Positions 8,486-16,870 of a DNA stretch of 64,000 nucleotides are shown one piece after another. Both the position numbers and the translations under genes were made by a program. Where the stretch lies: the NCBI RefSeq assembly GCF_017104565.1, contig NZ_JAAGPD010000013.1:124001-188000 (forward strand), in the 5' to 3' direction. The notes under the pieces are model-generated. The model did not search any database, was not told where the DNA came from, and saw only the letters and a program-made list of their open reading frames with translations. This DNA comes from Paraburkholderia sp. Tr-20389 (GTDB lineage: Bacteria > Pseudomonadota > Gammaproteobacteria > Burkholderiales > Burkholderiaceae). Position 1 is the stretch's first letter. Each line of letters starts with the position of its first letter.

Positions 8486-9625
8486 TTACATCTTTACTTC
8501 ATCAATAAAAGTCTTTTTGCCGTTCTTGTAGCTGTACATCGAGATCACGCCGTGCTTGAGGTCGCCCTTTGAGTCGAAGGTCGTTTCCCCGGTTACGCCA
8601 GGAAAGTCCGTGGTGGGCATCGCCGCAAGAATCTTCGACGCGTCGGTCGAGTTCGCACGACGCATAGCATCGACGACGATATACACTGCGTCGTAAGTAA
8701 AGGGTGCGTAGATTTCCATGCCCTGGCCGTAGCGCTTTTGATACTTCACCTTGAAGGCGCTCCCGCCTGGCATCTTTTCCGGTGCGGTTCCCGGCTGTGA
8801 GCAGACAACACGTTCTGCACCGGCACCTGCGAGATCAGGTAGTTTGTCCGAGCAAACGCCATCGCCAGCGAGGATTTTCGCACGCAGCCCGAGTTGCGTA
8901 GCCTGCTTGCTGAACGGTCCGCCCGTCGCATCCTCGCCGCTGTACATGATTGCGTCCGGATTCTCACCCTTGATTTTCGTCAGGATCGCGCGGAAATCGA
9001 CGGCCTTATCGTTGGTGGCATTCCGAGACGTAACATTTACGCCGAGGCTTTTGATCGTTTTCTCGAACTCGTTTGCGAGGCCTTGGCCGTATGCGGTTGA
9101 GTCATCGACGATCGCTACGGATTTGATGTTTAGGTGCTTAACCGCGTAAGTTGCCAGCGCAGGGCCCTGCTGTGCGTCAGTCGCGACCACGCGGAAGGTC
9201 GTCTTGAAGCCCTGCTGCGTAAGCACCGGATTGGTAGATGAAGGCGAAATCTGGGTGATACCCGCTTCGCTGTAAATTCGGGAAGCTGGGATGGAGGTTC
9301 CCGAATTCAGATGTCCCACGACTGCAACGACTTTGTCGTCGACGAGCTTTTGTGCGACCTGGGTGGCGGTTTTCGGATCTGCCGCGTCGTCTTGGGCGTC
9401 GAGTCGCAAACTCACCTTCTGGCCGCCAATAACAAGCCCTTTGGCATTGATTTCTTCCACAGCGAGACGGGCGCCGTTTTCGTTGTCTTTACCCAAATGG
9501 GCGATCGCACCGGTCAGTGGGGCGACATGTCCGATTGTCACCGTCTCGTCGGCGTACGCGCCTTGCATAAAGGCTGCAATTGCCGCGACCGAGAGCGACG
9601 TGGTGGTCAGAATACTTGCCTTCAT
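8486..9625 (-). CDS. Branched-chain amino acid-type ABC transporter substrate-binding protein
   Basis: This 379-residue protein has a signal peptide (MKASILTTTSLSVAAIAAF, cleavage near AYA-DE). The mature type I periplasmic binding fold begins TVTIGHVAPLTGAIAHLGKDNENGARLAVEEIN, the LivJ/LivK signature. Later segments (SGTSIPASRIYSEAGITQISPSSTNP, YSGEDATGGPF) fit the Leu/Ile/Val-binding group. A strong ribosome site (GGAGGAGATGTAGG) precedes the ATG. No Liv permease or ATPase genes are nearby, so it is an orphan receptor that must share a permease encoded elsewhere. Ligands of this family include branched amino acids, amides and aromatic acids. Confidence 0.92.
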   Translation of the reverse strand: MKASILTTTSLSVAAIAAFMQGAYADETVTIGHVAPLTGAIAHLGKDNENGARLAVEEINAKGLVIGGQKVSLRLDAQDDAADPKTATQVAQKLVDDKVVAVVGHLNSGTSIPASRIYSEAGITQISPSSTNPVLTQQGFKTTFRVVATDAQQGPALATYAVKHLNIKSVAIVDDSTAYGQGLANEFEKTIKSLGVNVTSRNATNDKAVDFRAILTKIKGENPDAIMYSGEDATGGPFSKQATQLGLRAKILAGDGVCSDKLPDLAGAGAERVVCSQPGTAPEKMPGGSAFKVKYQKRYGQGMEIYAPFTYDAVYIVVDAMRRANSTDASKILAAMPTTDFPGVTGETTFDSKGDLKHGVISMYSYKNGKKTFIDEVKM

Positions 9626-9898
9626 CCTACATCTCCTCCAGTGTTTAACTGTCACCCGGTTGCTCAAGAGCTTGCCCGGATACCTGCGTTTGTACAGCGA
9701 TGCCCTGACAGACGTGAGCGTCACGCCAACTCCGACATCGCTGAGTTGCATGATTGCCGATCCATAAATCGACGAACATCGCTCGCTACTGGAATGAGCG
9801 GAATGACGGCTGTTTTAGACAATACGTGTCCGTCCTGAGATAAAACGTGCGGGTGCTACGAGGCACACCGGAGCCTTTTCAATTGCGCACTGCGGTTC

Positions 9899-9967
9899 GC
9901 CTTCGAAGTTTGCGAAGCTTCGTTGTCGACGTTCCAATTCCGGGAAGGTCGGCGCTCGCATAGAATT
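9899..9967 (+). promoter_or_regulatory. Promoter block shared with the CaiB/CitE operon (citF copy)
   Basis: The first 47 bases match 23633-23679 without gaps at 38 positions. A 15-base spacer and an identical TAGAATT follow in both copies at the same distance. The left part contains an imperfect LysR-type T-N11-A box (TCGAAGTTTGCGA, 9903-9915), and TAGAAT is a plausible -10. It lies about 190-250 bases before citF. Confidence 0.6.
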
Positions 9968-10154
9968 GAAGAATGGGCAGCGTGGTCGGTCGCACGGTAA
10001 TCTCGAAAGCGAAGGTTGCATGTTTCGTGCGCTGATGGATCCATGGGCAGGTCATCATCATTTGGCACTCTCCAGCGTCTGCATGGCGAGTTACCCTACA
10101 GATCCGTCCGCAGCCAAAGAGCAGGGTGCGCCGTGGTGGCGTGTCCGCAGAACC

Positions 10155-11702
10155 ATGAGAATCATGAAGACAGCTAACGGACGAGAGATTCCCGACTCAA
10201 TTCCCGGCTACGGGACGGCGAGCCCCTATGCGGGCCTAGCCAGTACGCGCACATTCGCCACGCGGGGGACGAGGGTGGTCCATCCCGTAGGGCCCGGCCA
10301 ATCAAAGCGACTTGGGGATATTTCGGCCGCAATTGACGCTTGTGAACTGAAGAGCGGTGACACCATCTCCTTCCATCACCATCTGCGAAACGGTGACCAG
10401 GTGCTCAACATGGTTCTCGCAGTCGCCGCGAGTAAAGGACTCAAAGGTCTGACGATCGCTGCCAGTTCGATATTTGGTGTGCATGCGCCGTTGGTCGAGC
10501 ATATTCGCAACGGGGTTGTATCGCGGATCTTCACCGCGTACATGTCGGGTCCTGTCGCGGACGCCGTGTCGTCCGGGCTTTTGTCGGTTCCAGTGGTGTT
10601 TCAGACGCACGGTGGCAGAGCTCGGGCTATAGAGTCTTGCGAACTGCACATTGACGTGGCGTTCATCGGTGCGCCGGCAGCGGATTCCTATGGCAATCTG
10701 AATGGTGTTGACGGTCCGGCTGCCTGCGGTCCACTGGGATATGCAATGGTCGATGCACAGTATGCTGACCGCGTCGTCGCGATAACAGATTACCTTCAGC
10801 CCTATCCGTTATGTCCGGTTGATATTTTCCAGGATCAGGTGGATTTTGTCGTTGTGGTTGATTCCATTGGCGATCCGGCAGGCATTCTTTCGGGAACCAC
10901 AAAGCCCACGACCGAGCCAGTCGGACTTCAGATCGCGCAATCGGCCGCGCGGCTTATCGAAGCTTCGGGACTACTCAAACACGGGTTCTCATTTCAAACC
11001 GGAGCGGGTGGTGTATCGATAGCCGTAGCCGAATATGTGAAGGGGCTGATGCAACGCAACCAGGTCCAGGGAAGTTTTGCGGCGGGCGGCGTGACAGGCG
11101 CGCTAGTGGAGATGCTGGAATCGGGGCTATTCCGGTCAATTTTTGATGTCCAGTGTTTCGACCTTCGCGCGGTGGAATCTTACCGATGTGATGTCAGACA
11201 CCAGGCGATGTCAGCGTCGATGTATGCGAATCCTCATAGCCGTGGTGCGGTTGCGAATCAGCTTGATGTCATGATTCTTGGGGCGTCAGAGGTAGATGTT
11301 GATTTCAATGTGAATGTTACAACCGGCTCCTCCGGAATGATCCTCGGCGGTTCTGGCGGGCATGCCGATACGGCCGCGGGTGCGAAGCTCGCGATCGTCA
11401 CGACGCGACTGTCTTCTCGGGCCGGCGCCAAGATTGTTGAAAAGGTCGACTGCTTGACGACGCCTGGCGAGACAATCGACGCGATCGTGACAGAGGTTGG
11501 TATCTCCGTTAACCCGCGACGAACGGATCTAATCGACCGATTCGAAGCCGCGGGGATCGAGCTGATGCAGATTGATGAGATGCGTCGCACTGCCCGTGCG
11601 CTGGCAGGCGAGCCAGCATCGCGCATGCAAGGAGAGAAAGTCGTAGGAGTAGTCGAGTACCGCGACGGCAGCGTCATCGACTTGATCCGGGCATGCCGCT
11701 GA
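10155..11702 (+). CDS. citF: Citrate lyase alpha subunit (CoA/ACP transferase), orphan
   Basis: This is a 515-residue CitF homologue. Diagnostic segments are SFHHHLRNGDQVLNMV, HAPLVEHIRNGVVSRI, QTHGGRARAIESCELHIDVAFIGAPAAD, FSFQTGAGGVSIAV, NVNVTTGSSGMILGGSGGHADTA and the C-terminal VVEYRDGSVIDLI. In citrate lyase this subunit moves the acyl-carrier thioester from acetate to citrate; relatives work with CoA thioesters of citrate or citramalate. The usual partners (citD acyl carrier, citE next door, citC, citG, citX) are absent, so it probably acts as a CoA-transferase. The start could be ATG 10155 or 10164; neither has a strong ribosome site. Its promoter block matches that of the CaiB-CitE operon, pointing to a joint role. 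Confidence 0.9.
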   Translation: MRIMKTANGREIPDSIPGYGTASPYAGLASTRTFATRGTRVVHPVGPGQSKRLGDISAAIDACELKSGDTISFHHHLRNGDQVLNMVLAVAASKGLKGLTIAASSIFGVHAPLVEHIRNGVVSRIFTAYMSGPVADAVSSGLLSVPVVFQTHGGRARAIESCELHIDVAFIGAPAADSYGNLNGVDGPAACGPLGYAMVDAQYADRVVAITDYLQPYPLCPVDIFQDQVDFVVVVDSIGDPAGILSGTTKPTTEPVGLQIAQSAARLIEASGLLKHGFSFQTGAGGVSIAVAEYVKGLMQRNQVQGSFAAGGVTGALVEMLESGLFRSIFDVQCFDLRAVESYRCDVRHQAMSASMYANPHSRGAVANQLDVMILGASEVDVDFNVNVTTGSSGMILGGSGGHADTAAGAKLAIVTTRLSSRAGAKIVEKVDCLTTPGETIDAIVTEVGISVNPRRTDLIDRFEAAGIELMQIDEMRRTARALAGEPASRMQGEKVVGVVEYRDGSVIDLIRACR

Positions 11703-11755
11703 AATTGGCGGCCCCTCAATTCAAAGACCGGGGCCGAACTGCACGGTGGTTTCGT

Positions 11756-12574
11756 CTATCGATAGCAGTGTTCTTCGCCCGGGAAAATGCCCTCCCTTAC
11801 ATCTCGAACGAAGGATTGAATTGCGCTCTCGATACTTTGTTGACCATTCATGAAATTCTTGACGAAACGCGGTGTCTTCCCCGGTGATATGCCCAGCATG
11901 TCATGAAGCACAAGCACTTGCCCTGAGCATCCTAGACCGGCGCCGATGCCGATGGTGGGAATTTGGATTTGATCAGTGATGGTCGCGGCGACACCAGATG
12001 GCACCGCTTCTAAGACAAGCAGCTGTGCACCGGCCGCTTCCACAGCCTGTGCGTCCTTGATGAGGCAAGCAGCAGCCACATCCGTCTTGCCTTGCACGGT
12101 AAAACCACCCAGCGCGTGAATCGACTGTGGCGTAAGTCCTATATGGGCGCAGACTGGAATCGAGCGTTCCACGAGGAAGCGAATGGTACTGGACAGGAAA
12201 GCTCCGCCTTCCAGTTTGACCATATGTGCCCCGGACCTTATCAACTGAACCGCGTGTCCATAGGTCTTTTCTGGAGAGTCCAGGCAGCCGAAAGGAATAT
12301 CGGCGACGATCATGCAGCGGCGAGTACCCCGCGCGACACAGGCAGTGTGATAAGCAATGTCATTGATATCTACGGGCAGTGTGTTTGAATGCCCCTGCAG
12401 CACGTTACCGAGTGAGTCACCTATAAAGGCGATGTCGACCCCGGCACGATCGAGGAGGGAGGCAAATGTCGCGTCATAGCACGTCAGCATCGTGATTCTT
12501 TCACCACGCCGACGCATGGCGGCCAGATGAGGTACCGTTATAAGGGAGCGCGCATCGCCCTGCAGGTAAGCCAT
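11756..12574 (-). CDS. panB: 3-methyl-2-oxobutanoate hydroxymethyltransferase
   Basis: This 272-residue PanB homologue transfers a hydroxymethyl group from methylene-tetrahydrofolate to 2-oxoisovalerate, the first step of pantothenate synthesis, in the cytoplasm. Key elements are present: MLTCYDATFA, the metal-binding IGDSLGN and ADIPFG, the substrate Lys in MVKLEGG, the catalytic Glu in LVLEAVP, and IPTIGIGAG. It stands alone, convergent with citF (53 bases apart), without panC or panD. This suggests either an extra copy or a catabolic paralogue acting on another 2-oxo acid. The family assignment is firm; a biosynthetic role here is less so. Confidence 0.92.
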   Translation of the reverse strand: MAYLQGDARSLITVPHLAAMRRRGERITMLTCYDATFASLLDRAGVDIAFIGDSLGNVLQGHSNTLPVDINDIAYHTACVARGTRRCMIVADIPFGCLDSPEKTYGHAVQLIRSGAHMVKLEGGAFLSSTIRFLVERSIPVCAHIGLTPQSIHALGGFTVQGKTDVAAACLIKDAQAVEAAGAQLLVLEAVPSGVAATITDQIQIPTIGIGAGLGCSGQVLVLHDMLGISPGKTPRFVKNFMNGQQSIESAIQSFVRDVREGIFPGEEHCYR

Positions 12575-12848
12575 GAAGTTTTAACGAACTAGATGAACAT
12601 CGGAGGATTGTAAGTTCAGCGAGCCGTGCGGTGTTTCGAAAATGGAGAAGTCGACGTCGCCAAAATAGATGGGTTGACCTGAAACGCATCGTTCTTCCGT
12701 TGCTGCCCAACGCTTCGATTGTGTTAACCAACCACGACTTCGAACAACCTGACCCTGCCTAATGGATCTGCACAACGATTGATACCGCAAAGCCAGGAAC
12801 TTAGGGACGAAGGCGACAGAATGAAGTTGGGTTTCTTCCTCTCGCGGT

Positions 12849-12891
12849 AAAAAAATGCACACGTACGGCCGTTGTCGACCGCAACGTGTGC
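12849..12891 (-). terminator. Rho-independent terminator of the porin gene
   Basis: On the minus strand GCACACGT (plus 12884-12891) pairs with ACGTGTGC (plus 12857-12864), then T-rich sequence with seven T in a row (plus 12849-12855). It lies about 65 bases after the porin stop. The rest of 12575-12957 holds no gene that I can support. Confidence 0.8.
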
Positions 12892-12957
12892 GAAACGCCA
12901 CTCGCAGGCATGCTAAAGCTAAGGCGTAGGAGATCCAACGGTACTGCGCAGAGAAAA

Positions 12958-14094
12958 TCAGAAGCTGTGGCGCAACCCTACGACAGTGATGACTTGCGAC
13001 GATTTTCCGGCGTCGATGTCATAGGAACCGACAACCGCCTGGGCCTCGCCTGCACCGTTCTGCCCGGAGGCATGCGTATAGCCAGCGATCGCGTACACGT
13101 CGGTGCGCTTGCTCAGGTTGTAGTCTGCACCGAGGCTGAACATGTGGTACTTGGCAGACGAATCGCCGCTCGTCTTCGTGTAGTTATATCCTGCGCCGAG
13201 CGAGAAATTCGGAGCGACCTGCCAGATGCCAAATGCGGATGCATTCTGGTACTTTTCGGAGGACGTGAACGTCGACGAAGCGTCAGGGTTGTATTCGGTA
13301 AAACTGTAGGCCGCACCGAGCGTCACGCTCCCCAGTACATACTGGCCGCCAACCCGCGTGCTGTTCACGCTTCGTGCAGATGCATAAGCGCTGTTGACGG
13401 CGCTGTTGAAGAGGGAATCGGCGGAACTGGCCGGGCGCGTCGTGACCAGACGAGCGTTACCGTAGTCGATGTGCATGTAACCTGCAGCGATGCCCAGTGT
13501 CCCGTTGTTGTACCCTGCCGAAGCACTGTAAGTCTGTCCCGAGCCGACAGATCCCGCGACACCGCCGAAAGAGTAGAGGGCTTCAACGGTAACACCGCCC
13601 CAGGACGGGCTCACCCACTTCACCGAATTGTTGATTCGAATGCTGTTATCGTAGTTATCGAAGTCGCCGGGAGGCGCGAAGATCGCGCCAAAGTAGTTGT
13701 CACCCGTCAACGGTTGAACCTGGTCGACGATCGGATCGTACTGACGCCCGAGCGTCAAGGTACCAAGCTTCTCGTCAGTGAGGCCGACGTAGGCCTGACG
13801 CCCGAACATGCGGTTGTTCTGACCGAGAGTACCGTTGGTCGGATCAAACCCGTTCTCGAGCTGAAAAATCGCTTTCAGGCCGCCCCCGAGATCCTCGTTG
13901 CCCTTGAGACCCCAGCGGGAGCCGGCGAGACTGCCAGACATCGTCGTGATCTGCGTGCTATTTCCACCAGAGTTATGTACGTATGCGATCCCCGTGTCGA
14001 TGATGCCGTAGAGCGTCACGTTGTTTTGTGCATGCGCGGGGGAACCGAGTGCTGCCAGACAAAGAGCTGACGACTGGAAAACGAACTTTTTCAC
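12958..14094 (-). CDS. Outer-membrane porin, Gram-negative trimeric (Burkholderia type)
   Basis: This 378-residue porin has a signal peptide (MKKFVFQSSALCLAALGSPAHA, cleaved before QNNVTLYG). It shows the hallmark NVTLYGIIDTGIAYV first strand, SRWGLKGNEDLGGGLKAIFQLENGF, FGRQAYVGL and LGRQYD in the constriction region. The last residues VVGLRHSF end in a C-terminal Phe, as needed for recognition by the BAM complex. The protein would form a 16-stranded general diffusion channel for small anions and nutrients. It is a single-gene unit with its own terminator. It lies next to the permease-cyclase operon and may be the outer-membrane entry for that substrate. Confidence 0.95.
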   Translation of the reverse strand: MKKFVFQSSALCLAALGSPAHAQNNVTLYGIIDTGIAYVHNSGGNSTQITTMSGSLAGSRWGLKGNEDLGGGLKAIFQLENGFDPTNGTLGQNNRMFGRQAYVGLTDEKLGTLTLGRQYDPIVDQVQPLTGDNYFGAIFAPPGDFDNYDNSIRINNSVKWVSPSWGGVTVEALYSFGGVAGSVGSGQTYSASAGYNNGTLGIAAGYMHIDYGNARLVTTRPASSADSLFNSAVNSAYASARSVNSTRVGGQYVLGSVTLGAAYSFTEYNPDASSTFTSSEKYQNASAFGIWQVAPNFSLGAGYNYTKTSGDSSAKYHMFSLGADYNLSKRTDVYAIAGYTHASGQNGAGEAQAVVGSYDIDAGKSSQVITVVGLRHSF

Positions 14095-14153
14095 TTGGCA
14101 AATCTCCAGATGCTTTTAAATATATCTTGTTTATTGAAGTTTTTATTACTAGA

Positions 14154-14188
14154 CCGGGCGCGCCAGAAAGATTGGTGTGCGCGCCCGG
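14154..14188. terminator. Strong GC hairpin after the permease gene
   Basis: CCGGGCGCGC (14154-14163) and GCGCGCCCGG (14179-14188) form a perfect 10-bp inverted repeat, 20 bases beyond the stop of the minus-strand permease. It lacks a T tract on that strand, so termination may be weak or the hairpin may act in mRNA protection. Confidence 0.5.
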
Positions 14189-14207
14189 ACCGATCCGCCT
14201 TGAAGCT

Positions 14208-15548
14208 CTACACTTCGAGACGGATGTCGCGGCGCAGAACACGGGTAAGAACGAAGTAATACACAACACCTACACCGAACCAACTCACACCCAGCTCCCA
14301 GGTGGCTGCGCCCATCGAATAGAGGACATAGCCGAGGATGCAGAAGCCAACTACAGGGGAAACCAGATGTTTGAAGAGGGAGCGGGAGTGTTTGCGGCCA
14401 ACGTAGTGGACCACCACAGTAATGTGCAGGATCATGAAGCCAGTCAGCGCGCCGAAGTTCACGAAGTTCGTCAGCGTGTCGAGGTGATCAAGAAACCCGA
14501 GCGAGATTGCCATCGAGATAACAGCGATCAGGATCAGCGCGACATTCGGCGTCTTATGCTTCGGATGGATGGACGCGAGGATTGCGGGCATCTTGCGGTC
14601 ACGAGCCATCGAATACAGGAGGCGGGCGATTGCAGCTTGGGAGACGATTGAGCACGAGAGACCGAACGTGATGGCGGTGGCCAGGGACGTCAGCATCGCG
14701 AGCGGCTTTCCGCCAGCCAGTTCTGCGATCTCATAGAACGCCGTATCAGCCGACTTGAACTTCATGCCGTTTGCGAGGTCGCCGGCAATCCATGTTTGCA
14801 ATACGAAAAGCGCGCCGGCCAGTAAAAGTGCTGCAATAGTGGCGTTACCAACTGTTTTTTTGCTGTCACCCTTTACCTCTTCGGCAAGCGTGGAGATTGC
14901 GTCAAAGCCGAGAAACGAAAGTGCACAAACCGAGACGGCCGAAAAAACGAGTTCGCTTTTGAACACCTCGGGCTGAAACAGCGGCTTAAGCGTGAGATGT
15001 CCAGCTCCGACGCCGTGATAGAGTGCCCAGAGGCCGACGAAGGAGAAGATGACCAGCACAATCATCTGCGCATACATGAAGAACTTGTTGACTGCGGCGG
15101 TGGCTTGAACGCCGAAGTAGTTCGTGATTGTGCCAATCCCCAGGAACACAACGATCCACACCCATCGGGGAATCATCTCGAACATCTGCGAAAGGGCAGC
15201 TGCCGCGACGACATAGGTGAGAGCCGGAATCAGGAGGTAGTCGAGGATGAGCATCCATCCCGCGATAAAACCAGCTGTTTCGCCGATACCACGCTGAGCA
15301 TAGGCGTAGGCCGAACCGGCAATCGGGAAATCCTCAGAAAGGACCTTGTAACTCAGTGCTGTGAAGAACATGGCGACCATCCCGATGATGTATGCAAGCG
15401 GGACCATCCCGCCCGACGCATCGGAGACGTAGCCATAGATCGCAAACGGAGCAATCGGGATCATGAAGACGATCCCGTAGATGACAAGATCCGCGAAGGT
15501 AAGGCTTCGCTGAAGTTCCTGCTTGTAGCCGAAAGAATCAGTAGACAT
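14208..15548 (-). CDS. APC-superfamily amino acid/polyamine permease, PuuP-like
   Basis: This is a 446-residue, 12-helix APC transporter. The opening LTFADLVIYGIVFMIPIAPFAIYGYV, the AGSAYAYAQRGIGETAGFIAGWMLILDYLLIP segment and ALSFLGFDAISTLAEEVKG resemble putrescine importer PuuP and its relatives more than the amino-acid AAT group. The chosen ATG at 15548 has AAGGAA six bases upstream. The gene starts 51 bases after the cyclase-family gene, so they are probably cotranscribed. The likely cargo is an amino acid, amine or N-acyl derivative cleaved by that hydrolase. Substrate is not determinable from sequence. Confidence 0.9.
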   Translation of the reverse strand: MSTDSFGYKQELQRSLTFADLVIYGIVFMIPIAPFAIYGYVSDASGGMVPLAYIIGMVAMFFTALSYKVLSEDFPIAGSAYAYAQRGIGETAGFIAGWMLILDYLLIPALTYVVAAAALSQMFEMIPRWVWIVVFLGIGTITNYFGVQATAAVNKFFMYAQMIVLVIFSFVGLWALYHGVGAGHLTLKPLFQPEVFKSELVFSAVSVCALSFLGFDAISTLAEEVKGDSKKTVGNATIAALLLAGALFVLQTWIAGDLANGMKFKSADTAFYEIAELAGGKPLAMLTSLATAITFGLSCSIVSQAAIARLLYSMARDRKMPAILASIHPKHKTPNVALILIAVISMAISLGFLDHLDTLTNFVNFGALTGFMILHITVVVHYVGRKHSRSLFKHLVSPVVGFCILGYVLYSMGAATWELGVSWFGVGVVYYFVLTRVLRRDIRLEV

Positions 15549-15599
15549 GACGCGTTCCTTCAAGGAAGGTGATTCAGATAGCAATGGTCCAGGCGGCGC

Positions 15600-16379
15600 T
15601 TAGACCGGTGCGATAGCAAAAACTCGAGCGGGAAAACCTGTGGCGCCTCCGACCTTAGGGAATGCCACCACGGCGAGCGCTCCCGCTTCCGGCACCTCGC
15701 TGAGGTTCGCAAGCAACTCGATCTGGTATCGGTCTTTGGAAAGCACCAGACCTTCGAGCGAGAAGTCGGAGCGCGATGTTGCGGAGCCCGGATCGGTGTC
15801 GAGTGTCTCGTGACCGCATGCCGCTGCGTCACGGGCGTCGAACAGGTAGTCAATGACCTCGCTGCTCCAGCCGGGCGTGTGCGAGATACCTTCGGCATCG
15901 CGGTTAAGCATGCTGGCGTGATCTGGCCAGCGTTTCGACCAGTCGGTACGAAGCGCGACAAATGCGCCACGAGGAATAGCGCCGTTCCGAAGCTCCCAAT
16001 CCCTGACGTCATCCATCGAGACTGTGTAATCGGGGTTAGCCAGGACCTTTTCATGCACATCGATGACTACGAGCGGAAGGAGTTGCTCTTCAACCGTCAA
16101 CTGGTCAAGAGTCCGCAGTCCGCCGTGAAAGTGCGACGGAGGGTCAACGTGAGTCCCCCATTGCCCGACATGGGTAAACACGTGCGCCTGGAAGCCGTGC
16201 TCGTCGAGGTTGAACAGGGCCGTCCGGCTCATTTTCGTGAATCCAGACCAGAGCGGAGACGATTCGTCAGCGGTGTGACTCAAATCTATCCATTTACCTC
16301 GCCTCAGGATTTCATGGAGGGTCCAGAAGGGGTTGGCCCCGAGCGATGCAAGAATTTCGGTGGCAGAGGTGAATCCCAT
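15600..16379 (-). CDS. Cyclase-family (kynurenine formamidase-like) metal hydrolase
   Basis: This 259-residue protein has the cyclase-family metal signature: HVFTHVGQWGTHVDPPSHF near residues 65-85, equivalent to the HxGTHxDxPxH motif of bacterial kynurenine formamidases and isatin hydrolases. WIDLSHTADESSPLWSG is the typical N-terminal strand. I chose ATG 16379, preceded by GGAGAAAAAA; an ATG four codons earlier lacks a ribosome site. It is the first gene of an operon with the PuuP-like permease. It probably hydrolyses an amide or lactam taken up by it. The 490 bases upstream hold a large palindrome that may be the control site. Confidence 0.85.
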   Translation of the reverse strand: MGFTSATEILASLGANPFWTLHEILRRGKWIDLSHTADESSPLWSGFTKMSRTALFNLDEHGFQAHVFTHVGQWGTHVDPPSHFHGGLRTLDQLTVEEQLLPLVVIDVHEKVLANPDYTVSMDDVRDWELRNGAIPRGAFVALRTDWSKRWPDHASMLNRDAEGISHTPGWSSEVIDYLFDARDAAACGHETLDTDPGSATSRSDFSLEGLVLSKDRYQIELLANLSEVPEAGALAVVAFPKVGGATGFPARVFAIAPV

Positions 16380-16702
16380 TTTTTTCTCCATAACTGTGAC
16401 TATCGAATGACGATCGGTGGCGATGTTTTAAGGTTTAATAAGTAGGAATACTGATAGATGATTGTGTGAGCCCGATTTTGTCGAACTGTGAGACTGTGTA
16501 ACGTGGTCGCTCCTCAAAAGCTCCCTGTCGAGGAACCCGTCCAACTTGATAAGTTGAGCGCAGCACGTCGCGACGTGTCTTTGGCGAGCCGAGTTGCGTG
16601 TGGCAGTCGGGTCGTTCTTTCTTACGGCGTTAGAATTTGTATTGCCGTGTCTATCGTTGGAATCGAACTTAGTCGATGGCGGCAAATAGCGTCAATGTGA
16701 CA

Positions 16703-16727
16703 AAACGCATTTTCTGAAAATGCGTTT
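16703..16727. promoter_or_regulatory. Perfect 25-bp palindrome between cyclase and AraC genes
   Basis: AAACGCATTTT (16703-16713) and AAAATGCGTTT (16717-16727) are an exact 11-bp inverted repeat around CTG. No gene ends here, and neither arm is followed by a plausible terminator tail with a gene in front, so an operator is more likely than a terminator. The rest of 16392-16870 shows no supported gene. Confidence 0.5.
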
Positions 16728-16870
16728 CGGCGTGGCAGATGCGTGTTATCGACGTCCTTTTAGGAACAAAATGAGCCTAGGGAAGACACTTATTTCCCCA
16801 ATTGTTGGGTGAAGGCAAATGAAAGCATCTACCTTTCAGTCCTTTTTACCGATCTACTTAACTTGGGCGA

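Noticed and set aside
12886-14070. 394-codon ORF opposite the porin gene
   Set aside because: No recognisable domain, no ribosome site; the minus-strand porin has signal peptide, strands and terminal Phe.
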